This document shows positions 14,730 through 22,930 of a DNA stretch of 40,317 bases, piece by piece. The translations under genes and the position numbers were made by a program. The DNA is from CALGFH01 sp036003705 (GTDB taxonomy: Bacteria; Actinomycetota; CALGFH01), in NCBI GenBank assembly GCA_036003705.1, contig DASYSE010000118.1:1-40317 (forward strand), written 5' to 3'. How positions within the stretch are numbered: position 1 is the stretch's first letter; each line of letters starts with the position of its first letter. The notes below the pieces were generated by a model that worked only from the letters and a program-made list of their open reading frames with translations, did not search any database and was not told the origin of the DNA.

Positions 14730-16154
14730 CTACGGGGCGACCAGGTCGGGGTCGATCCGGGCGACGGAGTTCCAGGCCGCTGTCCAGACGGCGCCGGCGG
14801 TCGTTGCCACCAGGCGGGCGCGGCGGAGATCGGGGTCGGAGGCGGTGGCCACCACCTGGTCGGTGGCGGGATCGACCCGGAGCAGGCCGAGCGAGGAGAT
14901 CACCCACACCGCGTCCCTGGCCACGGCCAGGGTGGTGGCGGCCCCTGCCGGGATGCGGGCCACCACCCGCCTGGTCTTCGGGTCGATCCGCACCACCTGC
15001 GCGTCGAACGGGTCGGCCAGCCATACCGCGCCGGCGCCGACGGCGAGCGTCTGGCTGAAGCCGAGCGGGCCGCCGGCGTCGACATCACCGACGACGCGGT
15101 TGCGCTTGGGGCTCACCTGAAGGACCCGGCCGCTGGCCGTCGCCACCCAGGCGGCCGAGGGGTCCGCGGCCACCGCCACGGGGTTGGCGGGCAGCGCGAT
15201 CTCGGCCACCACCCGCTTGCGGCGCGGGTCGACCCGGAACAGGGTGCCGCCCTCGTCGGAAGCGGCGGCGCCCGACTCGCCGCAACAGGCGACCCAGACC
15301 GCGCCGCGGGTCGCGCTGACCGAGATGGGGCCGCGGAGCGGACCGCCAAGGGAGATCCTCGCCGTCACCTTGTTGGTCGCCGGGTTGATCGCGAACATGG
15401 CGCCCGGCACCGCCACCGGCACCCAGACGGCCCCGGGCCCGAAGGCCACATCGGCCGGGCCGGAGCCGGTCGCGCCGACCGGGATCGTCGCCTCCACGCT
15501 GTTGGTGGCCGGGTCGATGCGGGTGACGTGGTCGCTGCCGGCGACCCAGAGCGCCCCGGCGCCGGCCGCCATGCCGTAGGAGAGGCCGCCGATCCCGATC
15601 GTGGCCACCACCGGCGACGGCTGGACCGGCGTGACCGGCGGGGGAGCGGCGATGGTCGCCGGGGTTGTGGTCGCCGGTCCGGCCTTGGGCCGTTCGGCGA
15701 CCACCCATCCGGTCACCGCCAGCCCGGCCAGCAGGGCGAGAGCGAGCACCCCAGCCATCCACCGGCGCTTGGGCGCTGCGCCGCGCCGGCTGGCCGCTGG
15801 GCGAGGGTGGCCGTCCTGCGGGTCGTCGACCCCCAGTTCGCCGTCCGGCGCCTGCCCGTCCCGGCTGGGGAGCTCGAGCGGTGCCTCGGCGCCGCCGGGA
15901 AGCAGACGCAAGCGCTGGCCGGCTCCTCCGGGGAGGACCCGAAGCGGCCGCAGGGGCCGTACCACCTCACCGGAGACGCGCTCCCTGGGCCGGTCGCCAT
16001 CCTCGGGAGCCTGCCGGCCGGATTGGTCGGCGTCGTCGGGCTGGGTGGTGCCGGGGGTGGGGCGCGGACGGGCGCGGCCGCCGGGCAGGCCCCGGAGCGG
16101 CCGCTCGCCGTCCTCTGGCGGGCCGCGTCGCCCGCCCATGTACGTGGTCGTCAC
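14730..16154 (-). CDS. membrane-anchored beta-propeller protein
   Basis: 474 residues. A disordered, Pro/Arg-rich cytoplasmic N-terminus (1-125) precedes one membrane helix (about 132-152, LALALLAGLAVTGWVV). A Pro/Thr linker follows, then six or seven repeats of the YVTN/Vgb type. Each repeat has a G-A-V-W-V-A strand and a V-x-R-I-D-P-x-T-x-x-V strand, for example near residues 200-235, 290-330 and 395-430. The propeller would lie outside the membrane. Such proteins bind proteins or ligands; no catalytic residues of Vgb lyase are evident. The start GTG lies 7 nt after the O-methyltransferase stop, so the pair is an operon. This places it beside an envelope-stress-type gene block. Confidence 0.75.
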   Translation of the reverse strand: MTTTYMGGRRGPPEDGERPLRGLPGGRARPRPTPGTTQPDDADQSGRQAPEDGDRPRERVSGEVVRPLRPLRVLPGGAGQRLRLLPGGAEAPLELPSRDGQAPDGELGVDDPQDGHPRPAASRRGAAPKRRWMAGVLALALLAGLAVTGWVVAERPKAGPATTTPATIAAPPPVTPVQPSPVVATIGIGGLSYGMAAGAGALWVAGSDHVTRIDPATNSVEATIPVGATGSGPADVAFGPGAVWVPVAVPGAMFAINPATNKVTARISLGGPLRGPISVSATRGAVWVACCGESGAAASDEGGTLFRVDPRRKRVVAEIALPANPVAVAADPSAAWVATASGRVLQVSPKRNRVVGDVDAGGPLGFSQTLAVGAGAVWLADPFDAQVVRIDPKTRRVVARIPAGAATTLAVARDAVWVISSLGLLRVDPATDQVVATASDPDLRRARLVATTAGAVWTAAWNSVARIDPDLVAP

Positions 16155-16161
16155 GGCCCCG

Positions 16162-16815
16162 TCAGGCCTCCAGCTCTCCGGGGCGCCGCACCCGCGACAC
16201 CGCCAGCCCGTCGCCGATGGTGAGGATCACCGAATCCAGGCGCTCGTGGGCGGCGATCCTGCGCGCGTAGGCCCGCAGGCCCTCGGTGTCCGGGTCGGTC
16301 ACCTTGGGGTCGGCGACCCGGCCCGACCACAGCACGTTGTCGGCGATGATCACGCCCCCCGGACGGACCAGGCGCAGGGCGTGCTCCAGGTACTCGGGGT
16401 ACTCGGACTTGACCGCGTCCAGGAATGCGAGGTCGTAGCCGCCGTCGGTGAGCCTCGGGAGCACCTCGAGGGCCCGGCCAAGGATGGAGCGGACCCGGCT
16501 CGGCACCCCGGCCTCCTCGTAGCTCTCCTTGGCCAGCCGCTGGTGCTCCGGGTCGACCTCGATGGTGGTGAGAATGCCCTTGGGGGCCAGGCCGCGGGTG
16601 ATCCAGACGCCGGAATACCCCCCGCCGGAGCCGATCTCCACCGCCGCCTGGGCGCCGACCCAGCTGGCCGCGAAGCGCAGGAACGCGCCCGAGTCGGCCG
16701 ACACCGGCGGCATACCGCCGGAGGCGGCACGGTCGCGGGCGTGGCGCAGGACGTCGTCCTCGACCGCGGTCAGCTCGGCGAGATACGTGGCGATGGCGTC
16801 GGCCTGGATGGCCAC
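16162..16815 (-). CDS. class I SAM-dependent O-methyltransferase
   Basis: 217 residues from GTG 16815, with AAAGGAG 5 nt upstream. The SAM-binding motif is VEIGSGGGYSGVWI, followed by LTTIEVDPEHQ and YDLAFLDAVKSEYPEYLEHA. This is the caffeoyl-CoA-type metal-dependent O-methyltransferase layout, with Asp-Ala-x-Lys and DNVLWSGRV as metal and substrate elements. In mycobacteria a protein of this family (Rv1220c) lies divergent from sigE-rseA-htrA-tatB. Here it is divergent from an htrA-tatB pair. The methyl acceptor is unknown. The beta-propeller gene follows in the same transcript. Confidence 0.88.
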   Translation of the reverse strand: MAIQADAIATYLAELTAVEDDVLRHARDRAASGGMPPVSADSGAFLRFAASWVGAQAAVEIGSGGGYSGVWITRGLAPKGILTTIEVDPEHQRLAKESYEEAGVPSRVRSILGRALEVLPRLTDGGYDLAFLDAVKSEYPEYLEHALRLVRPGGVIIADNVLWSGRVADPKVTDPDTEGLRAYARRIAAHERLDSVILTIGDGLAVSRVRRPGELEA

Positions 16816-16938
16816 GGCGACTCCTTTGACGCGGGCGTAGCTGCGGTCGGGACGCTTTCAGCCTAACCCCCCGAGGCTGCTGGCGGTATGGTCCTGACCC
16901 GGTTGGAGGGGGCTGTCGCGGAAGCGCCCGCGCCCGGA

Positions 16939-16944
16939 TAGGCT
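16939..16944 (+). promoter_or_regulatory. -10 element of the htrA-tatB operon
   Basis: TAGGCT predicts a start near 16951, giving a leader of about 33 nt. The leader contains a small GCCCG/CGGGC hairpin (16953-16965) and the GAGGGAG ribosome-binding site. No good -35 or ECF-type GGAAC motif was seen upstream. Confidence 0.35.
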
Positions 16945-16983
16945 GGGAAGACGCCCGGACGGGCGCCGCACGAGGGAGTACGC

Positions 16984-18393
16984 GTGGACCGAACGACCGA
17001 CCCGACCCGCCGGCCAGGGCGCCTCGAGCCGGACCGCCCAGATACCGGCGAGCCGTCCGGGTCGGACGCACCCCCGACCACTCCCGCTCCTCCAGACGAG
17101 GACGGCGCCCCCCCACCCGGTGCCGGCATCCTGCGGCCTGCCCGCCGACCCGTCGACGCCCCGCCTCCCCGGGCCGTCGATCTGCTGGTGGACGCCCCGA
17201 TCCCGCCAACCGCCAGGGAGCCTCAGGACGCCCCGGCGCCGAAGCAGGCCGGGCGGAGGGTTCGGCGGTTGGTCGGGGTCGGGGGGCTGCTGCTTGCCGT
17301 TGCGCTGATCGGCGGGCTGGTCGGAGGGTTGGTGGGGGTGGCGGCGACCCAGGGGTGGGACCTGCGGCCGGGGACGACGGCGACCTCGGGGACGACGGCG
17401 ACCTCGGGGGCGGCGGGGAACCAGGCGGCGAGCCAGGCGGCGGTCCCGGGCGCGCCGGCGGGCGACCAGGTGCAGCAGGTCCTCGGCGCCGTGCTGCCGG
17501 CCGTGGTCAAGGTCGAGGTCAGGACCGACAGCGACAAGGCGACCGGCTCCGGGGTGATCTTCGCCGAGGACGGCTATGTGCTGACCAACGCGCACGTGGT
17601 CGACCGGGCGCGCACCATCGGCATCACGCTGTCGACGTCGGAGCCGCTCAGGGCGCGGCTGGTCGGTCGCGACCTGAACAACGACCTGGCCGTGCTCAAG
17701 GTGCGCCGGACCAGGCTGGCGGTGGCCAGGTTCGGGCGTTCCGCCGAGCTGCGGGTGGGAGAGGCCGCCATCGTGGTCGGGAGCCCCTTCGGCTTCCAGA
17801 GCTCGGTCACCACCGGCATCGTCTCGGCCCTGCACCGGGTGGTCAAGGTGCCCGACGGCGAAGGCGGGGAGCAGGGCCGAGAGCTGGTCGACGCCATCCA
17901 GACCGACGCCGCCATCAACCCCGGCAACTCCGGCGGTGCGCTGGCCAACGCCGACGGCCAGGTGGTCGGCATCTCGACCGCCATCGCGACCAACGGCGAC
18001 GCCGACTCCAACGCCGGGGTCGGCTTCGCCGTCCCGATCGACGCGGCCCTGAAGGTGGCGAGGGCGCTGGTCGGCCGCAGGCCGGTCACGGTGCCGTTCC
18101 TCGGGGTCGAGTCCGACCGCGAGCTGAGCCCCGACGACGTCGACCGGTACCGGCTCGGCAACCGGGCCGGCGCGCTGGTCAGCCGGGTCGAGTCCCGCAG
18201 CCCGGCCGCCTCGGCCGGCCTGCGCAGGGGCGACCTGATCGTCCGTTTCGATGATCAGCCGGTGCGGGCCCGCGACCAGCTGACGGTCGCCGTGCGCCAG
18301 GCCGAGGTCGGCACGCCGGTGCCGGTCACGGTGGTCCGCCGCGGCCGGCAGCTCATCCTGCAGGTCGTCCCGACCGACCAGCCGAGGCGCTAG
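16984..18393 (+). CDS. htrA: membrane-anchored HtrA/DegP-type serine protease with PDZ domain
   Basis: 469 residues. A long proline-rich cytoplasmic N-terminus (1-90) leads to one membrane helix (about 95-121) and a Thr/Ala-rich linker holding an 18-bp tandem repeat (17379-17414). The protease domain has the triad His204 (LTNAHVV), Asp234 (NNDLAVLKV) and Ser316 (NPGNSGGAL). A PDZ domain (about 380-465) follows. Topology puts the protease outside the membrane, where HtrA degrades misfolded envelope proteins. GTG 16984 has GAGGGAG at 16973-16979. tatB lies 12 bp downstream. The gene order matches the mycobacterial htrA-tatB locus, but the sigE and rseA genes that precede htrA there are absent. 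Confidence 0.93.
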   Translation: MDRTTDPTRRPGRLEPDRPDTGEPSGSDAPPTTPAPPDEDGAPPPGAGILRPARRPVDAPPPRAVDLLVDAPIPPTAREPQDAPAPKQAGRRVRRLVGVGGLLLAVALIGGLVGGLVGVAATQGWDLRPGTTATSGTTATSGAAGNQAASQAAVPGAPAGDQVQQVLGAVLPAVVKVEVRTDSDKATGSGVIFAEDGYVLTNAHVVDRARTIGITLSTSEPLRARLVGRDLNNDLAVLKVRRTRLAVARFGRSAELRVGEAAIVVGSPFGFQSSVTTGIVSALHRVVKVPDGEGGEQGRELVDAIQTDAAINPGNSGGALANADGQVVGISTAIATNGDADSNAGVGFAVPIDAALKVARALVGRRPVTVPFLGVESDRELSPDDVDRYRLGNRAGALVSRVESRSPAASAGLRRGDLIVRFDDQPVRARDQLTVAVRQAEVGTPVPVTVVRRGRQLILQVVPTDQPRR

Positions 18394-18405
18394 AGGGCTG
18401 GGGCG

Positions 18406-18846
18406 ATGTTCAACGTCGGGCTGGGCGAGATCGCCGCCATCGTGCTGGTCACCCTGTTGCTGTTCGGCCCGGAGCGGCTGCCCGAGATGGCCAGGCAGGC
18501 CGGCCGCTTCCTCGGCAGGTTGCGGCTGATCACCCAGGACGCGCTCGACCAGCTGAAGGAAGAGACCGACCTCAAGGACCTGAACCTGCCGGACCTGCGC
18601 ATCGGGTCGCTGCGCTCCCAGGCTCGGGACTACGTCCGCGAGCTGATGGACGTCGAAGGCCAGATGGCCGAGCTGGAGCGCGAGCGGGAGCAGCTCAAGG
18701 CCGCCCTCGACGCCGAGCAGGACGGCCAGGAGGGGTCCGGGGCACCCCGACCGCCGGAGGGGTCCGAGGAACCCCGGACAGGTACCCCGGTGGATCGCCA
18801 GGGTGGCAACACCGGCCCGCCACCGGTCGACCCCGACGCCACCTGA
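18406..18846 (+). CDS. tatB: Sec-independent protein translocase subunit TatB
   Basis: 146 residues. The N-terminus MFNVGLGEIAAIVLVTLLLF with Glu8, then the hinge FGPERLPEMARQ, is the TatA/B signature. A long charged amphipathic and helical region (25-105, coiled-coil-like ELEREREQLK) and a Pro/Gly-rich disordered tail favour TatB over TatA. The position right after htrA also matches tatB of mycobacteria. TatB forms the signal-peptide receptor with TatC in the cytoplasmic membrane. TatC is not in this window. It converges on mrp with a 12-bp gap and no obvious terminator. Confidence 0.9.
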   Translation: MFNVGLGEIAAIVLVTLLLFGPERLPEMARQAGRFLGRLRLITQDALDQLKEETDLKDLNLPDLRIGSLRSQARDYVRELMDVEGQMAELEREREQLKAALDAEQDGQEGSGAPRPPEGSEEPRTGTPVDRQGGNTGPPPVDPDAT

Positions 18847-18858
18847 CCGGGCGGGGAA

Positions 18859-19971
18859 TCAGGTCAGCAGGGTGAGGCGCTTGCCGACCAGCGAGCGGGG
18901 CAGGGGCGGCACGGCGGCCGCGATCTCGAGCAGGGCCTGGCTGGCCGGGGCATCGGGGTCGGACACGACCAGCGGCTTGCCGGCGTCGGCGCCCTCGCGC
19001 AGCCGCAGATCGATCGGGATCTGGCCGAGCAGGGTGGTGCCGAGCTCGCGGGCCAGCGTCTCGCCGCCGCCGCTGCCGAAGATGTGGTGGCGCTCCTCGC
19101 AGGACGGGCAGATGAAGTAGCTCATGTTCTCGATCACGCCGGTGACCTTCATCCCGTTCTGCTGGGCGAAGGTGCCGGCCAGCACCGCCACCCGCTCCGC
19201 CGCCTCCTGGGGGGTGGTGACCAGCAGCATCTCCGCCCCAGGAAGCATCTGGGCCAGCGAGATGGAGACGTCGCCGGTGCCAGGGGGCAGGTCGGCGAGC
19301 ACATAGTCGAGGTCGCCCCAGTAGACGTCGGTGAGGAACTGCTGGATGGCCCGGTGCAGCATCGGCCCCCGCCACGCCACCGGCTTGCCGGGGGGCAGGA
19401 AGAACCCGATCGAGATGACCCGCACCCCGTGCGCCTCCAGGGGCATGATCATGCCGTTGAAGCCGACCGGCTGGCCCGTCGCCCCCAGCATGCGCGGGAC
19501 CGAGAAGCCGTAGATGTCGCAGTCGATCACCGCCACCCGATGCCCCTGGGCGGCCAGGCCGGCGGCCAGGTTCACCGTCACCGAGGACTTGCCGACGCCG
19601 CCCTTGCCCGAGGCGACGGCCAGCACCCGGGTGGTCGAGTCGTCGCCCCAGAAGGTGATCTTCTTCTGCTCCTGGGCCGCCCCTGGCCCGCGCAGCCGGG
19701 CGACCATCGCCCCGCGCTGGTCCTCGGTCATCACCCCGAGGTCGACCTTGACCCCGGTGACGTCGGGAAGGGGGGACACGGCCGCGGTCACGTCCTTGGT
19801 GATGCGGTCCTTGAGCGGGCAGCCGGCGACGGTGAGCAGGACCTCGACGGTGACCAGGCCGCCCGGGTCGATGGAGACGTCCTTGACCATGTCGAGGTCG
19901 GTGATCGGCCGGTGGATCTCGGGGTCCATCACCTGCCCGAGGGCTGCGATGACCTCGTCGCGCGTGACCAT
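18859..19971 (-). CDS. mrp: Mrp/NBP35 family Fe-S cluster carrier ATPase
   Basis: 370 residues. An N-terminal MIP18/DUF59 domain (1-90, with DPEIHRPITDLDMV and CPL) is fused to a deviant Walker A P-loop ATPase, SGKGGVGKSS (121-130). DLPPGTGDV follows, then a C-terminal CPSC (288-291) that bridges two subunits through a labile 4Fe-4S cluster. The protein carries Fe-S clusters to apo-enzymes in the cytosol. The start ATG 19971 has a GAAGGGAATC purine stretch upstream, and a TACACT -10 (20029-20024) gives a 45-nt leader. It is convergent with tatB and divergent from the FAD oxidoreductase. In mycobacteria mrp also lies a few genes beyond tatB on the opposite strand. Confidence 0.95.
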   Translation of the reverse strand: MVTRDEVIAALGQVMDPEIHRPITDLDMVKDVSIDPGGLVTVEVLLTVAGCPLKDRITKDVTAAVSPLPDVTGVKVDLGVMTEDQRGAMVARLRGPGAAQEQKKITFWGDDSTTRVLAVASGKGGVGKSSVTVNLAAGLAAQGHRVAVIDCDIYGFSVPRMLGATGQPVGFNGMIMPLEAHGVRVISIGFFLPPGKPVAWRGPMLHRAIQQFLTDVYWGDLDYVLADLPPGTGDVSISLAQMLPGAEMLLVTTPQEAAERVAVLAGTFAQQNGMKVTGVIENMSYFICPSCEERHHIFGSGGGETLARELGTTLLGQIPIDLRLREGADAGKPLVVSDPDAPASQALLEIAAAVPPLPRSLVGKRLTLLT

Positions 19972-20065
19972 GAGAGACGATTCCCTTCTGCGCCGTGCCG
20001 GGCGAAACCGCCCGTCATCCTGGAGTGTAGCGACGGCTCGGGCGCCTCGCCGTGGCCGACCGGAG

Positions 20066-20071
20066 TAGGCT
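20066..20071 (+). promoter_or_regulatory. -10 element of a probable leaderless mRNA
   Basis: TAGGCT ends 7 nt before ATG 20079 with only CGGGGCG between. No Shine-Dalgarno sequence is present for that ATG. The arrangement equals that of hisN. Confidence 0.45.
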
Positions 20072-20078
20072 CGGGGCG

Positions 20079-21716
20079 ATGGCCGACTACGACGCGATCG
20101 TCTGCGGTGGTGGCTCCAACGGGCTGGCCGCCGCCATCCGCCTGGCCGAGGCCGGGTGGTCGGTGTGCCTGCTGGAGGCCAACCACGATCTCGGCGGGGC
20201 GGCCAGGACGCTCGAGAGCACCCTGCCGGGATTCAAGCACGACTTCGGGGCCGCCTTCTTCCCCCTGGTCGCGCCCTCCCCCTCGATCATCGGGCGCGAC
20301 CTGGCCCCGTACGGCCTGCGCTTCGTCCATGCGCAACTGCCGGCGGCCCACCCGTTCCCCGGCAACCAGGCGATCGCGCTGGGCCGCTCGGCGGTCGAGA
20401 CGGCCGCCTCGATCGACAAGGTCCACCTTGGCGACGGCGCGGTCTGGTTCGGCCTCGACGAGGCGTTCGGCGAGGTGATGAAGCCGTTCCTCCGAGCCCA
20501 GATGCAGCGCTGGCCGTTCGAGGAGCTGGCCAGGGTGGTCGGCCGCCTCCGGCTGGCCGGGGGCCTCGAGTTCGCCCGGATGGTGGTCCAGGGCGTGAGC
20601 GCGATCGCCGACCGCTTCGAGTCCGAGCAGGCCAAGGCGTTCATCACCGGCCCGGCCATGCACGCCGACCTGCAGCCCGAGATGCCGGGAACCGGCATCT
20701 ACGCCCTGCTGCTGTCGATGCTCGGCCAGCGCTTCGGCATGCCGGTGGCCGAGGGGGGCACGGGCATGATCACCGCCGCCCTGGTCGCCAAGGCGCGCCA
20801 GGACGGGGTGGAGATCGCGACCGGCCGCCGGGTCGGGCGGATCGTGGTCGAGGGCGGCCGGGCGGTGGCCGTCGAGGCCGGCGGCGAGCCGGTCAGCGCG
20901 CGCCGGGCGGTGATCTGCGCCCTCGACGTCGGCGCGCTGGTCCGTCTGGCCGGTCCGGAGTCGTTCCCGCCGCGCGCTCTGGCCGAGGTCCGCAGCTACC
21001 GGCCGGGGCTGGGCACCTTCAAGGTCGACTGGGCCCTGGACGGCCAGGTGCCGTGGGCGGCCGACGAATGCCGGCGGGCCGCCGTGGTCCACGTCGGCAA
21101 CACCGTCCTCGAGATGAGCCGTTCCGCCTGGGAGGCGAGCCACGGCCTGCTACCGGCCAAGCCCACCCTGATCCTCGGCCAGCAGTCGCTGGCCGATCCG
21201 TCCCGCGCCCCGGCCGGCAAGCACACCCTCTGGGGCTACGCCCACGTCCCCGCCGAGCCGACGGGCGACGCGGGACGGCCACGTGCCAGGGCCGGCTGGG
21301 ACCGTTCGACCGAGTCGTTCCTGGACCGGGTCGAGCAGGGCATCGAGGCCCACGCTCCGGGCTTCCGCGACCGCGTGCTGGCCCGAAAGGCCTGGACTCC
21401 GGCCGACCTCGAGGCGGCCGACGCCACCCTGGCCGGCGGCGACATCCAGGCCGGCTCGTTCTCGGTCGACCAGCAGATCCTGTTCCGGCCGGGACCGTCC
21501 TGGTGGCGCTGGGGCACTCCGGTCAAAGGCCTCTACCTGGGCGGGGCGAGCGTGCCGCCGGGCGCCGGCGTCCACGGCGCCTGCGGCGACCTGGCCGCCC
21601 GCCAGGCCCTGGCCGACCACGACCGTCCGCGCATGCTGGCCATGGCCACCGCCGGAGCCGGCCTGGCCACCGCCGCCCTGGTCGCCGCCACCCGCGCCCG
21701 GGGCGGCCGCCGCTGA
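20079..21716 (+). CDS. NAD(P)/FAD-dependent oxidoreductase (phytoene desaturase/PYROXD2-like)
   Basis: 545 residues. The N-terminal dinucleotide fold is DYDAIVCGGGSNGLAAAIRL (G-x-G-x2-G, with an extra Gly and Ser), followed by the LLEANHDLGGAAR acidic end and diglycine turn. The C-terminal FAD motif GLYLGGASVPPGAGVHGACG closes the cofactor site, as in carotenoid desaturase relatives and human PYROXD2. A short hydrophobic segment sits at the very end (LATAALVAATRA). Carotenoid synthesis genes are absent nearby, so a desaturase role is not supported by context; the substrate is unknown. ATG 20079 was chosen over GTG 20052 because the fold starts directly after it and a TAGGCT -10 lies 7 nt upstream. 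Confidence 0.87.
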   Translation: MADYDAIVCGGGSNGLAAAIRLAEAGWSVCLLEANHDLGGAARTLESTLPGFKHDFGAAFFPLVAPSPSIIGRDLAPYGLRFVHAQLPAAHPFPGNQAIALGRSAVETAASIDKVHLGDGAVWFGLDEAFGEVMKPFLRAQMQRWPFEELARVVGRLRLAGGLEFARMVVQGVSAIADRFESEQAKAFITGPAMHADLQPEMPGTGIYALLLSMLGQRFGMPVAEGGTGMITAALVAKARQDGVEIATGRRVGRIVVEGGRAVAVEAGGEPVSARRAVICALDVGALVRLAGPESFPPRALAEVRSYRPGLGTFKVDWALDGQVPWAADECRRAAVVHVGNTVLEMSRSAWEASHGLLPAKPTLILGQQSLADPSRAPAGKHTLWGYAHVPAEPTGDAGRPRARAGWDRSTESFLDRVEQGIEAHAPGFRDRVLARKAWTPADLEAADATLAGGDIQAGSFSVDQQILFRPGPSWWRWGTPVKGLYLGGASVPPGAGVHGACGDLAARQALADHDRPRMLAMATAGAGLATAALVAATRARGGRR

Positions 21717-21719
21717 CGA

Positions 21720-21789
21720 CCAGCTGGCCATGGCACCGGCGCTCCTGCGTGGCGGTGGGGGGAGCGAGCTCCCCCCACATGGATCGCGG
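21720..21789 (+). repeat. oriented 3'-end hairpin repeat, copy 1
   Basis: It begins 4 nt after the stop of the FAD oxidoreductase gene. In the direction of that gene it reads CCATGGCAC, then GGCGCTCCTGCGTGGCGGTG, then an 8-bp hairpin (GGGGGAGC, loop, GCTCCCCC) and CACATGGATCG. Copies are at 23408-23476 and 38376-38440. The hairpin suggests a transcription end signal or an RNA-stabilising structure. Confidence 0.7.
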
Positions 21790-21828
21790 ACCACGCGTCC
21801 TACGCCGTCGGGACCACGCGTCCTACGC
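21788..21828. repeat. short direct repeat at the 3' end of the cytoplasmic protease gene
   Basis: GGACCACGCGTCCTACGC occurs at 21788-21805 and 21811-21828, 23 bp apart. The second copy includes the stop codon (complement of 21823-21825) of the minus-strand protease gene, so the end of the coding sequence has been duplicated, as in the cupin gene at 4849. Confidence 0.75.
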
Positions 21829-22743
21829 GTCCCCGACCCGCTCGGCGGCGCCCTCCCCCACGCTGAAGGCAACCGTCACGGTCAGCTCGTCGGTGCCCCG
21901 GACCACCCGGAGGGCGAGGCTCTGGTCCTCGCCGAGCCGGTCGAGCACCTCGTAGAGCTGGTCGGCGTCGGTGACCGTCCGGCCGCCGGCCTCGACCACC
22001 AGGTCGCCGGCGCGAAGCCCGGAGCGGTCGGCCGGGCCGCCCTCCTCGACCACCCGCACCAGCAGCCCGTCCCGCTCGGGCAGGCCGACGGCGCGGCGCA
22101 GCTGCCTGGCCACCCGGGCCGGGGCGATGCCGATGCCGAGCCGGGGCCTGGCCGGCGCCTCGCCACGGCCGAGCGCGTCCAGCCGCCGGCGCAGCTCGCC
22201 GTCGGCTGGCAGGGCAAGGTAGAAGCCGTCACCCAGCCGGTTGGTGTCGATCCCGAGCAGCCGGCCGGCGCTGTCGACCACCGGACCACCGGACGCCCCC
22301 CTCGGCAGGGGAGCGGTGTGCTCGATGCTGCCGGCGATCCTGCGGCCCCTTGGCCCGCGGAAGGCGCGCCCCACCGCCGAGACCAGCCCGAAGGTGACCC
22401 GGAGCTGCCCGCCGGGGTTGGCGAGGGCGAACACCGCCGCCCCGACCCTGGCCTCGGCGTCGTCGGCCCAGGCGACGGCCGGGGCCCCGCCGGTGTCGAC
22501 GGCGATCACGGCCAGGTCGGCGTCGACGTCGACCCCGGCCACCCGCCCGACGGCGCTGCGGTCGCCGGCGAACACGACGGTCGTCTCCTCGCCCCGGATG
22601 TTGTGGGCGTTGGTGGCAACCAGGCCGTCGGCCAGCACCACCCCCGAGCCCCGACCGCGGCCCCGGCCGATGCCGACCACCGACGGCCCCACCCGTTCGG
22701 CCACCTGGCCGACGGCCTCCTCCAGCTCACCCAGTACGCTCAT
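21823..22743 (-). CDS. trypsin-like serine protease with PDZ domain, no export signal
   Basis: 306 residues. The triad His47 (ATNAHNI), Asp76 (DADLAVI) and Ser151 (PRGASGGPVV) lies in an HtrA-type fold. A PDZ domain (about 205-295, DRSGLRAGDLVVEAGGR) follows. Unlike the HtrA at 16984 there is no membrane helix or signal peptide, and the N-terminus is only 20 residues, so the product should stay in the cytosol. The oxyanion sequence RGASGG departs from the usual GNSGG. ATG 22743 has GGAGAGGAG upstream. A strong dyad in its promoter region (22766-22786) and the divergent HxlR gene suggest that HxlR controls it. Confidence 0.87.
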   Translation of the reverse strand: MSVLGELEEAVGQVAERVGPSVVGIGRGRGRGSGVVLADGLVATNAHNIRGEETTVVFAGDRSAVGRVAGVDVDADLAVIAVDTGGAPAVAWADDAEARVGAAVFALANPGGQLRVTFGLVSAVGRAFRGPRGRRIAGSIEHTAPLPRGASGGPVVDSAGRLLGIDTNRLGDGFYLALPADGELRRRLDALGRGEAPARPRLGIGIAPARVARQLRRAVGLPERDGLLVRVVEEGGPADRSGLRAGDLVVEAGGRTVTDADQLYEVLDRLGEDQSLALRVVRGTDELTVTVAFSVGEGAAERVGDA

Positions 22744-22765
22744 GGCGCGACTCCTCTCCTGCTAC

Positions 22766-22786
22766 TAACTTGTAGATTGCAAGTTA
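22766..22786. promoter_or_regulatory. dyad operator TAACTTG-N7-CAAGTTA
   Basis: A perfect 7-bp inverted repeat with a 7-bp AT-rich spacer lies 23 bp before the start codon of the minus-strand protease gene. It is one of the few AT-rich spots in the window. Size and symmetry fit a winged-helix dimer such as HxlR, whose gene starts 145 bp away in the other direction. Confidence 0.6.
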
Positions 22787-22918
22787 CTAGCGAGAACAGG
22801 GAGACGCAACCACCCGCGTAGAGCACCGGGCGAGTATGCCCGGCGCGCATGCGGCGGGGCCTGCCAACGGTCCACCGTCGACGCACGCGACGCCGATACT
22901 CGACCGGGCACTCTGGCC

Positions 22919-22924
22919 TACGAT
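22919..22924 (+). promoter_or_regulatory. -10 element of a probable leaderless hxlR-family mRNA
   Basis: TACGAT ends 6 nt before ATG 22931. No ribosome-binding site is present in between. No clear -35 was seen. Confidence 0.4.
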
Positions 22925-22930
22925 GGCGCC

